DNA of 24,064 nucleotides from SIG77 sp045589595 (GCA_045589595.1 JAZNPK010000027.1:1-24064), one strand, 5' to 3'; positions 1-7,260 are shown, numbered from the stretch's first letter. Made by a program: numbers and translations. Notes: a model not told the origin generated them from the letters alone.

Positions 1-108
1 ATGAAAAACACACCGGAAAATGGAGATTTTACCGTTCTCTGTTTGTTCTCTGTCGGGGCGATGATATTGCTGTAAATGCTTGAGATTCTGTGGGTAAAAT
101 CGAGGCAT

Positions 109-137
109 AAAAAAATCCAGCCATAAAGGACTGGATT
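109..137 (-). terminator. Rho-independent terminator, leftward
   Basis: Inverted repeat AATCCAG (114-120) / CTGGATT (131-137) with a 10-nt loop. Read on the minus strand, the hairpin is followed by seven T (complement of 109-115). It can end leftward transcripts such as one from the tRNA-Pro promoter. No plus-strand T-run is present. Positions 1-108 hold no gene I can support. Confidence 0.6.
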
Positions 138-229
138 GCAGGTCATAATATAGTGCGGATAGCGTTGTATTGCAAACGGATAAACTCTCATTTTCCATTT
201 TCTTACATCATACGGAGCGTAAACGAAGT

Positions 230-393
230 GCTTCATATCGGAATGAAATGGAGATGCTTCATATTGTGGAGCTTTAGCGGAACAATGCTTCATCTGAAAA
301 GGCGTTTTATGAAGCACGGCTGTGCTGTATGAAGCGGCACGTTGTGCCATGAAGCGCACCTGCGGTGCATGAAGCGAAGCCTGACGGCTTCAT
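230..393. repeat. ATGAAGC-separated tandem hairpin array
   Basis: ATGAAGC occurs at 309, 329, 349 and 369 with an exact 20-nt period. Each intervening stretch forms its own small hairpin with different arms: AGCAC/GTGCT (313-326), GGCAC/GTGCC (336-348), GCACC/GGTGC (356-368), and the larger GAAGCC/GGCTTC (376-391). The inverse word GCTTCAT appears on the left flank at 230, 256 and 287, and closes the array at 387-393. Because the stems change while pairing is kept, structure rather than sequence seems to be maintained. It is not CRISPR-like: the repeats are 7 nt and the intervals are self-complementary. Confidence 0.75.
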
Positions 394-394
394 G

Positions 395-420
395 TTTTTT
401 TGCCTTTCAAGGCAAAAAAA
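395..420. terminator. Perfect T7/A7 palindromic terminator-like hairpin
   Basis: T7 GCC TT, a 2-nt centre, then AA GGC A7 form a perfect inverted repeat (arms 395-406 and 409-420). The U-tracts make it readable in either direction. On the minus strand it begins directly after the encoded CCA of tRNA-Pro, so the tRNA 3' end is followed at once by eight T. It probably terminates tRNA-Pro transcription, although the GC stem is only about 5 bp. Confidence 0.5.
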
Positions 421-421
421 A

Positions 422-500
422 TGGTCGGGATGATGAGATTCGAACTCACGACCTTTTGACCCCCAGTCAAACGCGCTAAACCAGACTGCGCTACATCCCG
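422..500 (-). tRNA. tRNA-Pro (anticodon GGG)
   Basis: The minus strand folds into a full cloverleaf. The acceptor stem is CGGGATG/CATCCCG (494-500 with 426-432). The anticodon stem is TTTGA/TCAAA around the loop CTGGGGG, which gives anticodon GGG (proline, CCC/CCU codons). The T-arm is GTGAG-TTCGAAT-CTCAT and the D-loop contains GG. The discriminator is A and the 3' CCA is encoded (complement of 422-424). C1-G72 with A73 is the proline identity pattern in bacteria. The body is 76 nt before CCA. A promoter lies about 45 nt upstream and a T8 run follows the CCA. Confidence 0.97.
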
Positions 501-545
501 GCCCGTATTGAATGTCACTGCCATACAGAAACATCAATAACACAT

Positions 546-573
546 AATATACAGCCGTCTGACGGAAATGCAA
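546..573 (-). promoter_or_regulatory. Sigma-70-type promoter for tRNA-Pro
   Basis: On the minus strand, TTGCAT (573-568), a 16-nt spacer and TATATT (551-546) place the start about 38 nt before the tRNA. The spacer contains the odd palindrome CCGTCTGACGG (555-565). The remainder of 501-661 shows no gene. Confidence 0.55.
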
Positions 574-661
574 GCCGAAAGTGGAAAAAGTTTCAGAAAA
601 AACACGTTGTCCGCAGGAGACGGGAACGGCAGGGACGGAGTGACCGGATCGTTTGTATGCG

Positions 662-1522
662 TCAGATCCCGTTCTTTTTCAGGAAGTTGCTGACAATGCT
701 GACGATCTCGTCTGCGGCATCTTCCGTAATACAGCGCCCCGCTTTTTCCAGGATATGCTGTTCGGAGTGGGGAAAATATCCCACCCATTTGCGGAAGCAT
801 TTGATCTTGTAAAGCCAGTCCTTCATGCCCCAGATGATACAGGCGGGTTTGTCCCGCAGCAGCCACAGTGCCGCCTCGATCTCGAACATGGTCTGTGCGG
901 AAGGTTCCTCGGGCGCGCAGGGGATGTCTTCAATAAAGCGTATGACGGGGTGCTGATTGGATTTTTTCAGGAATGGATAGAGATATGCGTCCCGGATCTC
1001 CCGTGGCAGCCGGTTGATGTCGCGCTGAAAAATATTCAGGTTCATAATGATTTTCGCGCCCAGCCATTTCAGTCGGCACATCTGGAGCCGGAGCGGCAGC
1101 TGGTAATCGGAAAACGCCATGGAGTTGAGGGCAACGATCCCATTTACGATGTCGGGGTGGCGCACAGCCACCGCCATTGCGATTGCCGCACCGCGACCGT
1201 GAAACAGCAGCGTCATACGGGGCAGTCCCAGTTCGTGAATGAACCGTTCCAGATGGTCGGCGTGTGTCTCGATCCGGTAATCGAAATTCCGTGGTTTGTC
1301 GGAGAGCCCGAAGCCCATCTGGTCGATGGCAACGACACGGTGATCTTTCCGCAATTCGTTGATCAGCTGCCGGAACTCAACGATCCAGAAGGGGCATGAA
1401 TGAAGCAGGAGAACCGTGGGGCCCTGACCTTCATCAATATAATGGAGACGGCAGCCGTTCCCCACTTCAAAAAAGCGGTTCTGGAATGGAAAGATCTTCC
1501 GGACTGCCTCGTCCAGTACCAT
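662..1522 (-). CDS. Alpha/beta-hydrolase-fold protein, catalytically degenerate
   Basis: The 286-residue product has the overall layout of the haloalkane dehalogenase/epoxide hydrolase branch of the alpha/beta-hydrolases: LHYIDEGQGPTVLLLHSCPFW near the start, VAIDQMGFGLSDKP at about 64-77, and a cap-like middle section. The nucleophile elbow, usually H-D/S-x-G, reads FHGRGA, so residue 109 is Gly instead of Asp or Ser. Near the C-terminus the usual catalytic His is Arg263 (EKAGRCITEDA). With both gone, ordinary hydrolysis is unlikely and a binding or scaffold role is inferred. It lies 17 nt after the zinc-ribbon gene on the same strand and probably shares its promoter. The Shine-Dalgarno is weak (GAGAG), fitting translation within an operon. 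The reading frame is intact, so it is not an obvious pseudogene. Confidence 0.8.
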   Translation of the reverse strand: MVLDEAVRKIFPFQNRFFEVGNGCRLHYIDEGQGPTVLLLHSCPFWIVEFRQLINELRKDHRVVAIDQMGFGLSDKPRNFDYRIETHADHLERFIHELGLPRMTLLFHGRGAAIAMAVAVRHPDIVNGIVALNSMAFSDYQLPLRLQMCRLKWLGAKIIMNLNIFQRDINRLPREIRDAYLYPFLKKSNQHPVIRFIEDIPCAPEEPSAQTMFEIEAALWLLRDKPACIIWGMKDWLYKIKCFRKWVGYFPHSEQHILEKAGRCITEDAADEIVSIVSNFLKKNGI

Positions 1523-1539
1523 AACGGAGTGCGACTCTC

Positions 1540-2241
1540 TTATTTGCGGGATGCGAATTTGAACTGCAGAGCACCGTTTGCAAACTCAACTTCTTCCGCA
1601 CGGTTGAAGACGTCTGTCACCGCCGGGATCTGCAGAAGATTTTCAAACTTTTTCAGGATGTGTGCCTGAATCTGCGCCGGAATATTGACCTTCCCGACTT
1701 TGAGCGCGGAAACGGTGAAATCGACCGTTTTTTCTCCTTCGCCTTTCGTCAGGGTGCCCTGGACCGTGAATACCACGGGGCGTGTCAGGAAAATCGTGTA
1801 GATGTAGGCGGTCAGCTGATCGTCCGTGCCCTGGAACATCACATTCTGAACATCAAAATTCATGCCGCCCGCGTTGGTTTTTTCCAGCAGTTCCGCATTG
1901 AAATAGGCGGTCATGGCGGCGGGGGTGAACGCGGTGCTGCGGTTGCGGTCCAGCATCCGTTTCTGCAGTTTGTAATCGGCAGTCTGTTCCTGATAAGCGG
2001 GGATGCCATCTGTGGAGAGGAGCAGATAGACGAGGCCGCCGAGCAGCAGCAGAATGATCAGGAAGATGACCGTACCGAGTTTGGATTTTTTCTTGTTCTT
2101 TCCGGCATTCGCCACCGCGTCGGGCAATTGTCCGTTGGCGCGGGGATCAAGAGCGCTGGTATCGATTTTTTCGCCGCATCCTCTGCAGAAGATGGCGCCG
2201 AGTTCGTTTTCATAACCGCATTTTGTGCATTTGATCAGCAT
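1540..2241 (-). CDS. Zinc-ribbon, single-pass membrane protein
   Basis: The 233-residue protein starts with a short zinc ribbon: Cys5 and Cys8 (CTKC), then Cys19 and Cys22 (CRGC). A charged linker with a Lys run (NKKKSK) leads into one hydrophobic segment at about 55-75 (VIFLIILLLLGGLVYLLL). The remaining 155 residues are predicted outside the cytoplasm and match no family I recognise. The Lys run before the helix supports a cytoplasmic N-terminus by the positive-inside rule. The start is supported by AAAGGAC about 9 nt upstream and a promoter at 2293-2321. Function is unknown; sensing or tethering are possibilities only. It heads a two-gene unit with the degenerate hydrolase. Confidence 0.85.
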   Translation of the reverse strand: MLIKCTKCGYENELGAIFCRGCGEKIDTSALDPRANGQLPDAVANAGKNKKKSKLGTVIFLIILLLLGGLVYLLLSTDGIPAYQEQTADYKLQKRMLDRNRSTAFTPAAMTAYFNAELLEKTNAGGMNFDVQNVMFQGTDDQLTAYIYTIFLTRPVVFTVQGTLTKGEGEKTVDFTVSALKVGKVNIPAQIQAHILKKFENLLQIPAVTDVFNRAEEVEFANGALQFKFASRK

Positions 2242-2292
2242 GGTTCAAGTCCTTTCTGTTTTGTCGTAAATGCGTCATTTCTGTTCCTTTAT

Positions 2293-2321
2293 AAGATAGC
2301 ACAAAAACGCTGAAATGGCAA
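2293..2321 (-). promoter_or_regulatory. Promoter of the zinc-ribbon/hydrolase unit
   Basis: Minus-strand TTGCCA (2321-2316), a 17-nt spacer and TATCTT (2298-2293). The inferred start lies about 45 nt upstream of the zinc-ribbon ATG. Confidence 0.55.
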
Positions 2322-2360
2322 ATGACCTGACGATTTTTGCGGAAAAAACTGTTTATGCGA

Positions 2361-2390
2361 TTGAAAAATGAAAAAAACGGTATCTATTTA
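2361..2390 (+). promoter_or_regulatory. Candidate promoter of the kinase operon
   Basis: TTGAAA (2361-2366), an 18-nt spacer and TATTTA (2385-2390), about 44 nt before the kinase ATG. The region is A-rich, so chance matches are likely. It is divergent from the promoter at 2293-2321. Confidence 0.35.
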
Positions 2391-2433
2391 CCCACAGAAC
2401 TGTAACTGAAAAAAAATCACGGAGAACCGGAAT

Positions 2434-3636
2434 ATGAAGATCAATGTCTGCGGATGCGCACTTGTCGATTACCTTTTTACAGCAGTGGATTTCAATGCCC
2501 CTGCACTCAAACCCTATCTCAGCGTCAATGACGGCGACGGCGGGATCGCGCCCGGAAAACTCGTTTTTGCGGAAGACCTTGAGCGTTTCGCCGGAATACC
2601 TTATGATGAACTGCTGCACCGGATCACCGGCGGCAGAAAACCGGATGCTGTCAATCTCGGCGGACCGGGGATCGTCGGTGCCATCAACGCCGCCCAGATC
2701 CTCTGCAATATGGATGCCGCATTCCGTTTTTACGGCGTCAGCGGCGCAGATGGATCGGGGAATACGCTCCGCAGTATTGCTGCAAAAACGCCGCTGGACA
2801 TGAGCTGCTACACCGTGGCGGAAGGATCTGCCACGCCGTCCACCGATGTGTTGTCCGACCCCGCTGCCAACAACGGCAAAGGGGAACGCTCTTTCATCAA
2901 CCGGCTCGGTGCGGCGGCGGATGCGCAGCTGAAGGAAGATTTCTTTGACGGCGATGTTCTCTGGTATGCGGCAACAGCTCTGACGCCCCGGATCCACGAT
3001 GAACTGACAGCGTTGCTGCAGCGCGGAAAAGCCGCCGGGAAATACAATGTAGTCAGCACGGTTTTTGATTTCCGCAACGAAAAACGGGATCCGGAAGGAC
3101 CCTGGCCGCTGGGCGCCGATCCCGCCGCATCCTACAAATGTATCGATCTGCTGATCGTGGACTGCGAAGAGGCATTGCGTCTCAGCGGCAGAAAAACATT
3201 GCCGGAAGCCTTTGATTTCTTCCGTAATTCGGGCGTGTCGTCCTTCTTCATCACGTTCGGCGCAAAAGATTTCTTTGTCTGGTCGGATGGACGCGTGTTC
3301 CTGCCCACCGGCGATGTGTTGACGCTGCCCGTTTCCGCTCTTGCCGACGAAGATCTGGCGGCACATCCGGAACGCCGCGGCGATACCACCGGATGCGGTG
3401 ATAATTTTGCAGGCGGTGTGGTCGGTTCTTTCATCCGTCAGAAACTGGAAGGAAAAGCCGATGGCACCCTGTGTATTCTGGATGCGGCGGCGTGGGCGGC
3501 GGCTTCCGGCGGCGCAGCCTGTTTCTGCAAAGGCGGTACATTCCTGGAACAGCATCCCGGGGAAAAACATGCCATTCTCAAACGTTATGCCGATGCATAT
3601 TTTGAAGACGAACGGATCAAAGCCATTCTGAAATAA
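2434..3636 (+). CDS. PfkB/ribokinase-family carbohydrate kinase
   Basis: The product is 400 residues, against roughly 300-330 for typical family members. It transfers phosphate from ATP to a sugar or nucleoside hydroxyl in the cytoplasm; the substrate cannot be read from sequence. The substrate-side signature NLGGPGIVGAINAAQIL is at about 74-90, and the ATP/anion-hole signature GDTTGCGDNFAGG is at about 316-328 with Asp323 as the expected catalytic base. Extra length lies in the N-terminal third and around 215-235. The start is supported by GGAG 9 nt upstream. The gene heads an operon with an EEP phosphohydrolase (24-nt gap) and a glycosidase-like protein, suggesting phosphorylation of a sugar released or taken up by that system. 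Confidence 0.88.
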   Translation: MKINVCGCALVDYLFTAVDFNAPALKPYLSVNDGDGGIAPGKLVFAEDLERFAGIPYDELLHRITGGRKPDAVNLGGPGIVGAINAAQILCNMDAAFRFYGVSGADGSGNTLRSIAAKTPLDMSCYTVAEGSATPSTDVLSDPAANNGKGERSFINRLGAAADAQLKEDFFDGDVLWYAATALTPRIHDELTALLQRGKAAGKYNVVSTVFDFRNEKRDPEGPWPLGADPAASYKCIDLLIVDCEEALRLSGRKTLPEAFDFFRNSGVSSFFITFGAKDFFVWSDGRVFLPTGDVLTLPVSALADEDLAAHPERRGDTTGCGDNFAGGVVGSFIRQKLEGKADGTLCILDAAAWAAASGGAACFCKGGTFLEQHPGEKHAILKRYADAYFEDERIKAILK

Positions 3637-3660
3637 ATTCTGCGGGGAGGAGGCTCAGCA

Positions 3661-4389
3661 ATGGACAATGTGATCAGGGTCTTGAGTTACAATCTGCGCT
3701 CCGGCAGAAGGATGTCCGGCGAACTTGATATTGCCGGAACGGTATCTGCCATTTGCAGGATCGCGCCCGATATCGCCGGTCTGCAGGAAGTCCGGATCTG
3801 GAAAGATCTGCCCGCCGGTGAAGGGGATATGCCCGTTCTGCTGGGGGAGGGGACCGGGATGGCGTCCTTTTTCGGCAGAACACTCGACCGGGAAACTTTT
3901 GAGTACGGGATCGGCGCGTTGTCCCGTTTTCCCGCCGAACTGGTGGAAGTGCTGTTTCTGCCTCAGCCGGCAACAAGTGAACAGCGTGCGGTGATCGTGC
4001 TGAAGATCACCGCTGCGGAAAAAACATTTTATCTGGTCAATACACATCTGGTTTTTGAACGGGAACTGGATCATGTGCGTGCGGATCAGATGCGTGCGAT
4101 CACTGCGCTCCTGAAAGAAAAATCGTATTATCCTGCCATTCTTACCGGCGATTTCAATGCAACGCCCGGATCGCCTTGTCTCGGTGTGCTGAAACAGGAA
4201 AACTGGCAGATTGCCGACATGACGCCGCTGACATTCCCCGCCGATCAGCCGCGGCATCGTATCGATTACATCGCGTGGTATCCGGCGGAATCTTTCTGCC
4301 TGAAAGATTTTTGTGTTGTGAATGAACCTGCAGCATCCGATCACCGCCCCGTTCTGGCGGAACTGATGTTCGCAGGAAATAAAGGATAA
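3661..4389 (+). CDS. Endonuclease/exonuclease/phosphatase (EEP) family hydrolase
   Basis: The protein is 242 residues, a single compact EEP (DNase I-like) domain. All active-site motifs are visible: Asn11 (SYNLRSG), metal ligand Glu43 (LQEV), His129 (NTHL), Asp164 and Asn166 (TGDFN), and Asp227-His228 (SDHRP). The enzyme is therefore expected to be an active Mg-dependent phosphodiesterase or phosphomonoesterase. No signal peptide is visible, so it is cytoplasmic. The family covers DNA repair nucleases, sphingomyelinases and inositol phosphatases, and the substrate is not evident. Its position between a sugar kinase and a glycosidase-like gene favours a small phosphorylated metabolite over DNA, by inference. 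RBS GGGGAGGAGG precedes the ATG; 3 nt separate it from the next gene. Confidence 0.88.
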   Translation: MDNVIRVLSYNLRSGRRMSGELDIAGTVSAICRIAPDIAGLQEVRIWKDLPAGEGDMPVLLGEGTGMASFFGRTLDRETFEYGIGALSRFPAELVEVLFLPQPATSEQRAVIVLKITAAEKTFYLVNTHLVFERELDHVRADQMRAITALLKEKSYYPAILTGDFNATPGSPCLGVLKQENWQIADMTPLTFPADQPRHRIDYIAWYPAESFCLKDFCVVNEPAASDHRPVLAELMFAGNKG

Positions 4390-4392
4390 ACT

Positions 4393-6354
4393 ATGAAAAA
4401 TCAGAAACTGACATGGCTCAACATTGCGCCGCTCCTGCCCGGTTATGAAACTGAAAATGCCGCAGATCTCCGGCAGATGTTTGCAGATGGTATCATTACG
4501 GAAACCGCGTTCTGCATGACGCTTGTCCCGGAAGGTCAGCCTGCCGTTGACAAGGCGGCGATCCTGGGGGAACGGTTTGTCCGGTACCGGGACGCGCTCG
4601 GCAGAACGGATATGCCCGTCGGGATCCTGCTTCAGGCGACTATGGGGCACGGATGGGTGCCGAATGTGCCCACACCTTTTCAGCGGATGGTCAAAGAAGA
4701 CGGAGTGGAACCTTATACATTCTGTCCGCTGGGAGAACCCTTCCGCGATTACATCCGGAAAATGATCTTTTCTCTCGCCGGTCTCAAACCCGATTTCTTT
4801 ATGCTGGATGACGATACCAGACTGATCTCCGGCAGAAACGGCTGCTACTGTCCTCTCCATGTGGCAAGATTCAATCAGGAAAACGGCACAAATCACGACC
4901 GGGAATCGCTCCGGCAGGCAGTTTATTCCGACCGCAGGACGGCATTGGCGTACTGGCGGCTTCAGCGTGATTCCATGGCGGAATTTGCAGCGTTGATCCG
5001 CTCCGCCATCAATGAGGCTGATCCGGCGATCCCCTGTTCCTTCTGCACATGCTCCGACGATATCCAGACGGCTGTCGGTATGGCACAGACCCTCGCCGCA
5101 CCCGGCGATGATCTGCTGATCCGTATCAATCACGGCAGATATCTGAACGAATCTCTCTGGAATACCCCCGCATGGATGCAGCGGACCGCGTATCAGGTAC
5201 AGCATGTGGGGAAACGGGCAAAAGTTCTTGCAGAACCGGATACCTGCCCCCATAACAATTATTCCACCAGTGCCGCCATGCTGCACGCACATATCACCGG
5301 CTCCCTCATCGAAGGATGCAAAGGCGGAAAACTCTGGATCACACGCCTCGGTCACTATGAACCGGACAGCGGAAAACGGTATCGGGAAAAATTGCGGCAG
5401 TATAACGGATTTTACCGGACCATCGGTAATCTGGATGTGAACTGGGACGGCGTAACAACGCTGCTGCCGCCGAAAGATTTTATTCCCTTCCCCCCGACAG
5501 CTGATAACGCAACTTACGCTCCCGGTTGGCATGACCTCGTGCTGGGAAAAATGGGGATCCCCATCCATTTCTGCGGTCCGGAAGATCTGCCGGAAAAGGG
5601 CGCAACCATCGCTTTGTGCGGCAGAGAAATGAGATTCCACAAGGATCAGGACCTGGAAAAGATCCTGAAAAATCATAACGTCCTGCTGGATGGTCTCGCC
5701 GCTGAAAAACTGACCGAACGGGGATTCGCAACCCTGATCGGCGTCAGCGCAGATGCAAACCTGCCGAAATGCGCAACCATTGAATATTGCAGCGAAGATA
5801 AAAAAGATTATGTCCAGTTCACCGTGGGCTGCTCCATGCTCAAACCATTGCCCGGTACGGAATGCCTTTCCGCCATCTGGCATAAAGATTCCGCGATCAG
5901 CCCCGAAGAAGAATATATCTGTCCCGGCTTGACCGTTTACACAAATCCGCAGGGTGGAAAAATCGCCGTCCTGGCAGCGCACCTTTTCGGTACATGGGAA
6001 AAACTGACCGCGTTCAGCTGTCTGAACGAAGTCCGGAAAAGACAACTGCTGCAAATCTTTGAAAAGTTCGGCGGCGTACCATGGACGATGCCCGGCGATG
6101 ACCACCTCGTTCTCCGCTGCGGAACAACAACAGACGGAGAATACGGGATCATCTATGCCGTCGATACCGGTCTGGATGAAGTCGATCATTTCTCCATCAG
6201 CGGAAAAAATGCACCGGATATCACCGCCGTGGAAGAATTGATGCCCGATGGCTCATGGCAGAAGATCCCGTACGCTGTCGACGGCGAAACCATCCGGCTC
6301 GAAAAAACATTGTATCCACTCCGCCCGTTTGTCGCACGGCTCTGCCACCGGTAA
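4393..6354 (+). CDS. Putative glycoside hydrolase-like TIM-barrel protein
   Basis: The 653-residue protein has no signal peptide. I cannot place it in a named family. The N-terminal 350 residues look like a glycosidase barrel: strand-like openings WLNIAPLLPG, a hydrophobic strand ending in acidic residues (FFMLDDDTRL, about 135-144), then GCYCPLHVARFN (150-161), like the acidic strand plus C-x-C-x-x-C/H element of GH42-like and related uncharacterised barrels. The remainder has alternating beta segments and a C-terminal Greek-key-like stretch ending PLRPFVARL. The acidic triplet at 139-141 is the best candidate for catalytic acids. AAAGGA lies just upstream of the ATG. It is the last gene of the kinase/EEP operon and faces dehydrogenase 1. 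The general glycosidase call is moderately confident; substrate unknown. Confidence 0.6.
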   Translation: MKNQKLTWLNIAPLLPGYETENAADLRQMFADGIITETAFCMTLVPEGQPAVDKAAILGERFVRYRDALGRTDMPVGILLQATMGHGWVPNVPTPFQRMVKEDGVEPYTFCPLGEPFRDYIRKMIFSLAGLKPDFFMLDDDTRLISGRNGCYCPLHVARFNQENGTNHDRESLRQAVYSDRRTALAYWRLQRDSMAEFAALIRSAINEADPAIPCSFCTCSDDIQTAVGMAQTLAAPGDDLLIRINHGRYLNESLWNTPAWMQRTAYQVQHVGKRAKVLAEPDTCPHNNYSTSAAMLHAHITGSLIEGCKGGKLWITRLGHYEPDSGKRYREKLRQYNGFYRTIGNLDVNWDGVTTLLPPKDFIPFPPTADNATYAPGWHDLVLGKMGIPIHFCGPEDLPEKGATIALCGREMRFHKDQDLEKILKNHNVLLDGLAAEKLTERGFATLIGVSADANLPKCATIEYCSEDKKDYVQFTVGCSMLKPLPGTECLSAIWHKDSAISPEEEYICPGLTVYTNPQGGKIAVLAAHLFGTWEKLTAFSCLNEVRKRQLLQIFEKFGGVPWTMPGDDHLVLRCGTTTDGEYGIIYAVDTGLDEVDHFSISGKNAPDITAVEELMPDGSWQKIPYAVDGETIRLEKTLYPLRPFVARLCHR

Positions 6355-6383
6355 CGGGATACAGCAGAAAACGCGGCGGGGCG

Positions 6384-6440
6384 GCTCCGAAGCGTCAGGT
6401 CTGCACGCATGTGCGCCCTGACGCTTTTCCGGAGCTTCTC
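6384..6440 (+). terminator. Long stem-loop after the glycosidase operon
   Basis: GCTCCG-AAGCGTCAG (6384-6398) pairs with CTGACGCTT and CCGGAGC (6418-6435), and an inner GCAC/GTGC hairpin (6403-6414) sits in the loop. A pyrimidine-rich tract follows (TTCTCTTTCCCC) but no clean T-run, so it is a 3'-end structure and possible terminator. Confidence 0.45.
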
Positions 6441-6523
6441 TTTCCCCTCTGCTCTTCAAAAAATTCTTGTTTTTTTTGAAAAAGGGGGTTGAAAAATGCA
6501 AGACCGTGCGCTACCTTGAGAAA

Positions 6524-6597
6524 GGGCGGCGTCTTGTGTTAACGGATAGCATTCCCGATTTTTTCGGGGGGAGACGGTTCAACTCCGTCGGTCGCCC
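6524..6597 (+). pseudogene. tRNA-like relic (cloverleaf remnant)
   Basis: The stretch shows a perfect T-arm, GACGG-TTCAACT-CCGTC (6573-6589). It has an acceptor-like stem GGGCGGC/GTCGCCC with one G-T pair, extendable to 9 bp (6522-6530 with 6591-6599). It also has a D-arm-like GTGT-TAACGGATA-GCAT containing the GG pair, and a shortened anticodon hairpin CCCGA-TTTTT-TCGGG (6554-6568). Length is 74 nt, about that of a tRNA. Departures are a 5-nt anticodon loop (or seven with a wobble stem), five linker nucleotides after the acceptor, an extra nucleotide before the 3' acceptor strand, and no CCA. T6 and T8 runs follow. It could be a decayed tRNA (perhaps Lys, UUU) or a tRNA-shaped small RNA. Confidence 0.35.
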
Positions 6598-6686
6598 TTG
6601 TTTTTTAGCCTTTTTTTTCGCTTGAGCATCTAAATATTGTGTCGGCGGGTCCCACGAGTCAACAAGCGCCCACTCGCCGTTTCCGT

Positions 6687-6706
6687 GCGCGGTCCTCTGA
6701 CCGCGC
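6687..6706. repeat. Perfect 8-bp hairpin at the left border of array A
   Basis: GCGCGGTC (6687-6694) and GACCGCGC (6699-6706) with loop CTCT. It lies between the tRNA-like relic and the palindromic mosaic. Nothing else is recognisable in 6607-6721. Confidence 0.5.
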
Positions 6707-6721
6707 GGAGCCGCCCCGCCC

Positions 6722-7255
6722 CACAGAGTGTGCCCTATAGTGCCATTGCGTAACGCCACACAGAGTGTGCCCTATAGTGCCATTTCATAACGCTGGCGCT
6801 TACTCAATGGCACGATGAGGTTGATAAAGTTCTATTCTATTTCTACCGTTTTTGCAACAGCGTTGAAAAAACTTCACACAGAGTGTGCCCTATAGTGCCA
6901 TTGCGTAACGCTTACGCTTACTTAATGGCACGATGAGTCTGTCAAAGTTTTTCTTATTTTCCCCGTCAATGCTGCGCAGCAGCTTTGACTATGGCAGAAA
7001 ACGCCGCACGCAGTGCAAGTTTTCTGCTCACCGTCAAGGGCTGTGCCCTTGCTGCACACACAGAGTGTGCCATATAGTGCCATTGCGTAACGCTTCGCTT
7101 ACTTAATGGCACGATGAGTCTGTCAAAGTTTTTTCTTATTTCTCCCGTCAATGCTGCGCAGCAGCTTTGACTATGGCAGAAAACGCCGCACGCAGTGCAA
7201 GTTTTCTGCTCAACGTCAAGGGCTTTGCCCTTGCGCTGGTCGGCACAGCGTGCCG
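6722..7255. repeat. Palindromic mosaic array A (four units)
   Basis: Four units each begin CACA(CA)GAGTGTGCC, at 6722 (truncated to 35 nt), 6757, 6875 and 7057. The last two are near-identical with a 182-nt period. A full unit chains hairpins: CACAC/GTGTG; GTGCCATT/AATGGCAC enclosing GCGTAA/TTACGC; a GTCAA/TTGAC stem around the palindrome TGCTGCGCAGCA (6965-6989, 7147-7171); GCAGAAAAC/GTTTTCTGC enclosing GCAC/GTGC; and CAAGGGC/GCCCTTG (7035-7051, 7217-7233). Unit 2 instead carries GTTTTTGCAAC with a near-complement (6848-6872). A final CGGCAC/GTGCCG hairpin ends at 7255. The array has no credible gene; short open frames here are by-products of the repeat. It occupies the gap between two convergent genes. 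Confidence 0.85.
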
Positions 7256-7260
7256 AAATC

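Noticed and set aside
1..75. Open frame of 24 codons starting with ATG at the window edge
   Set aside because: No Shine-Dalgarno context can be seen and the peptide resembles nothing I know; too short to support.
309..393. CRISPR-like regular spacing
   Set aside because: Repeats are only 7 nt and the intervals are self-complementary hairpins, not unique spacers; no cas genes nearby.
2389..2399. Shared word TACCCACAGAA at 2389 and 8634, both in gene leaders
   Set aside because: An 11-nt match is expected by chance many times in 24 kb; positions relative to the -10 boxes differ.
3655..6189. 844-codon open frame on the minus strand opposite the EEP and glycosidase-like genes
   Set aside because: It has no recognisable motif, while the plus-strand frames have full catalytic signatures; it is a by-product of codon bias.
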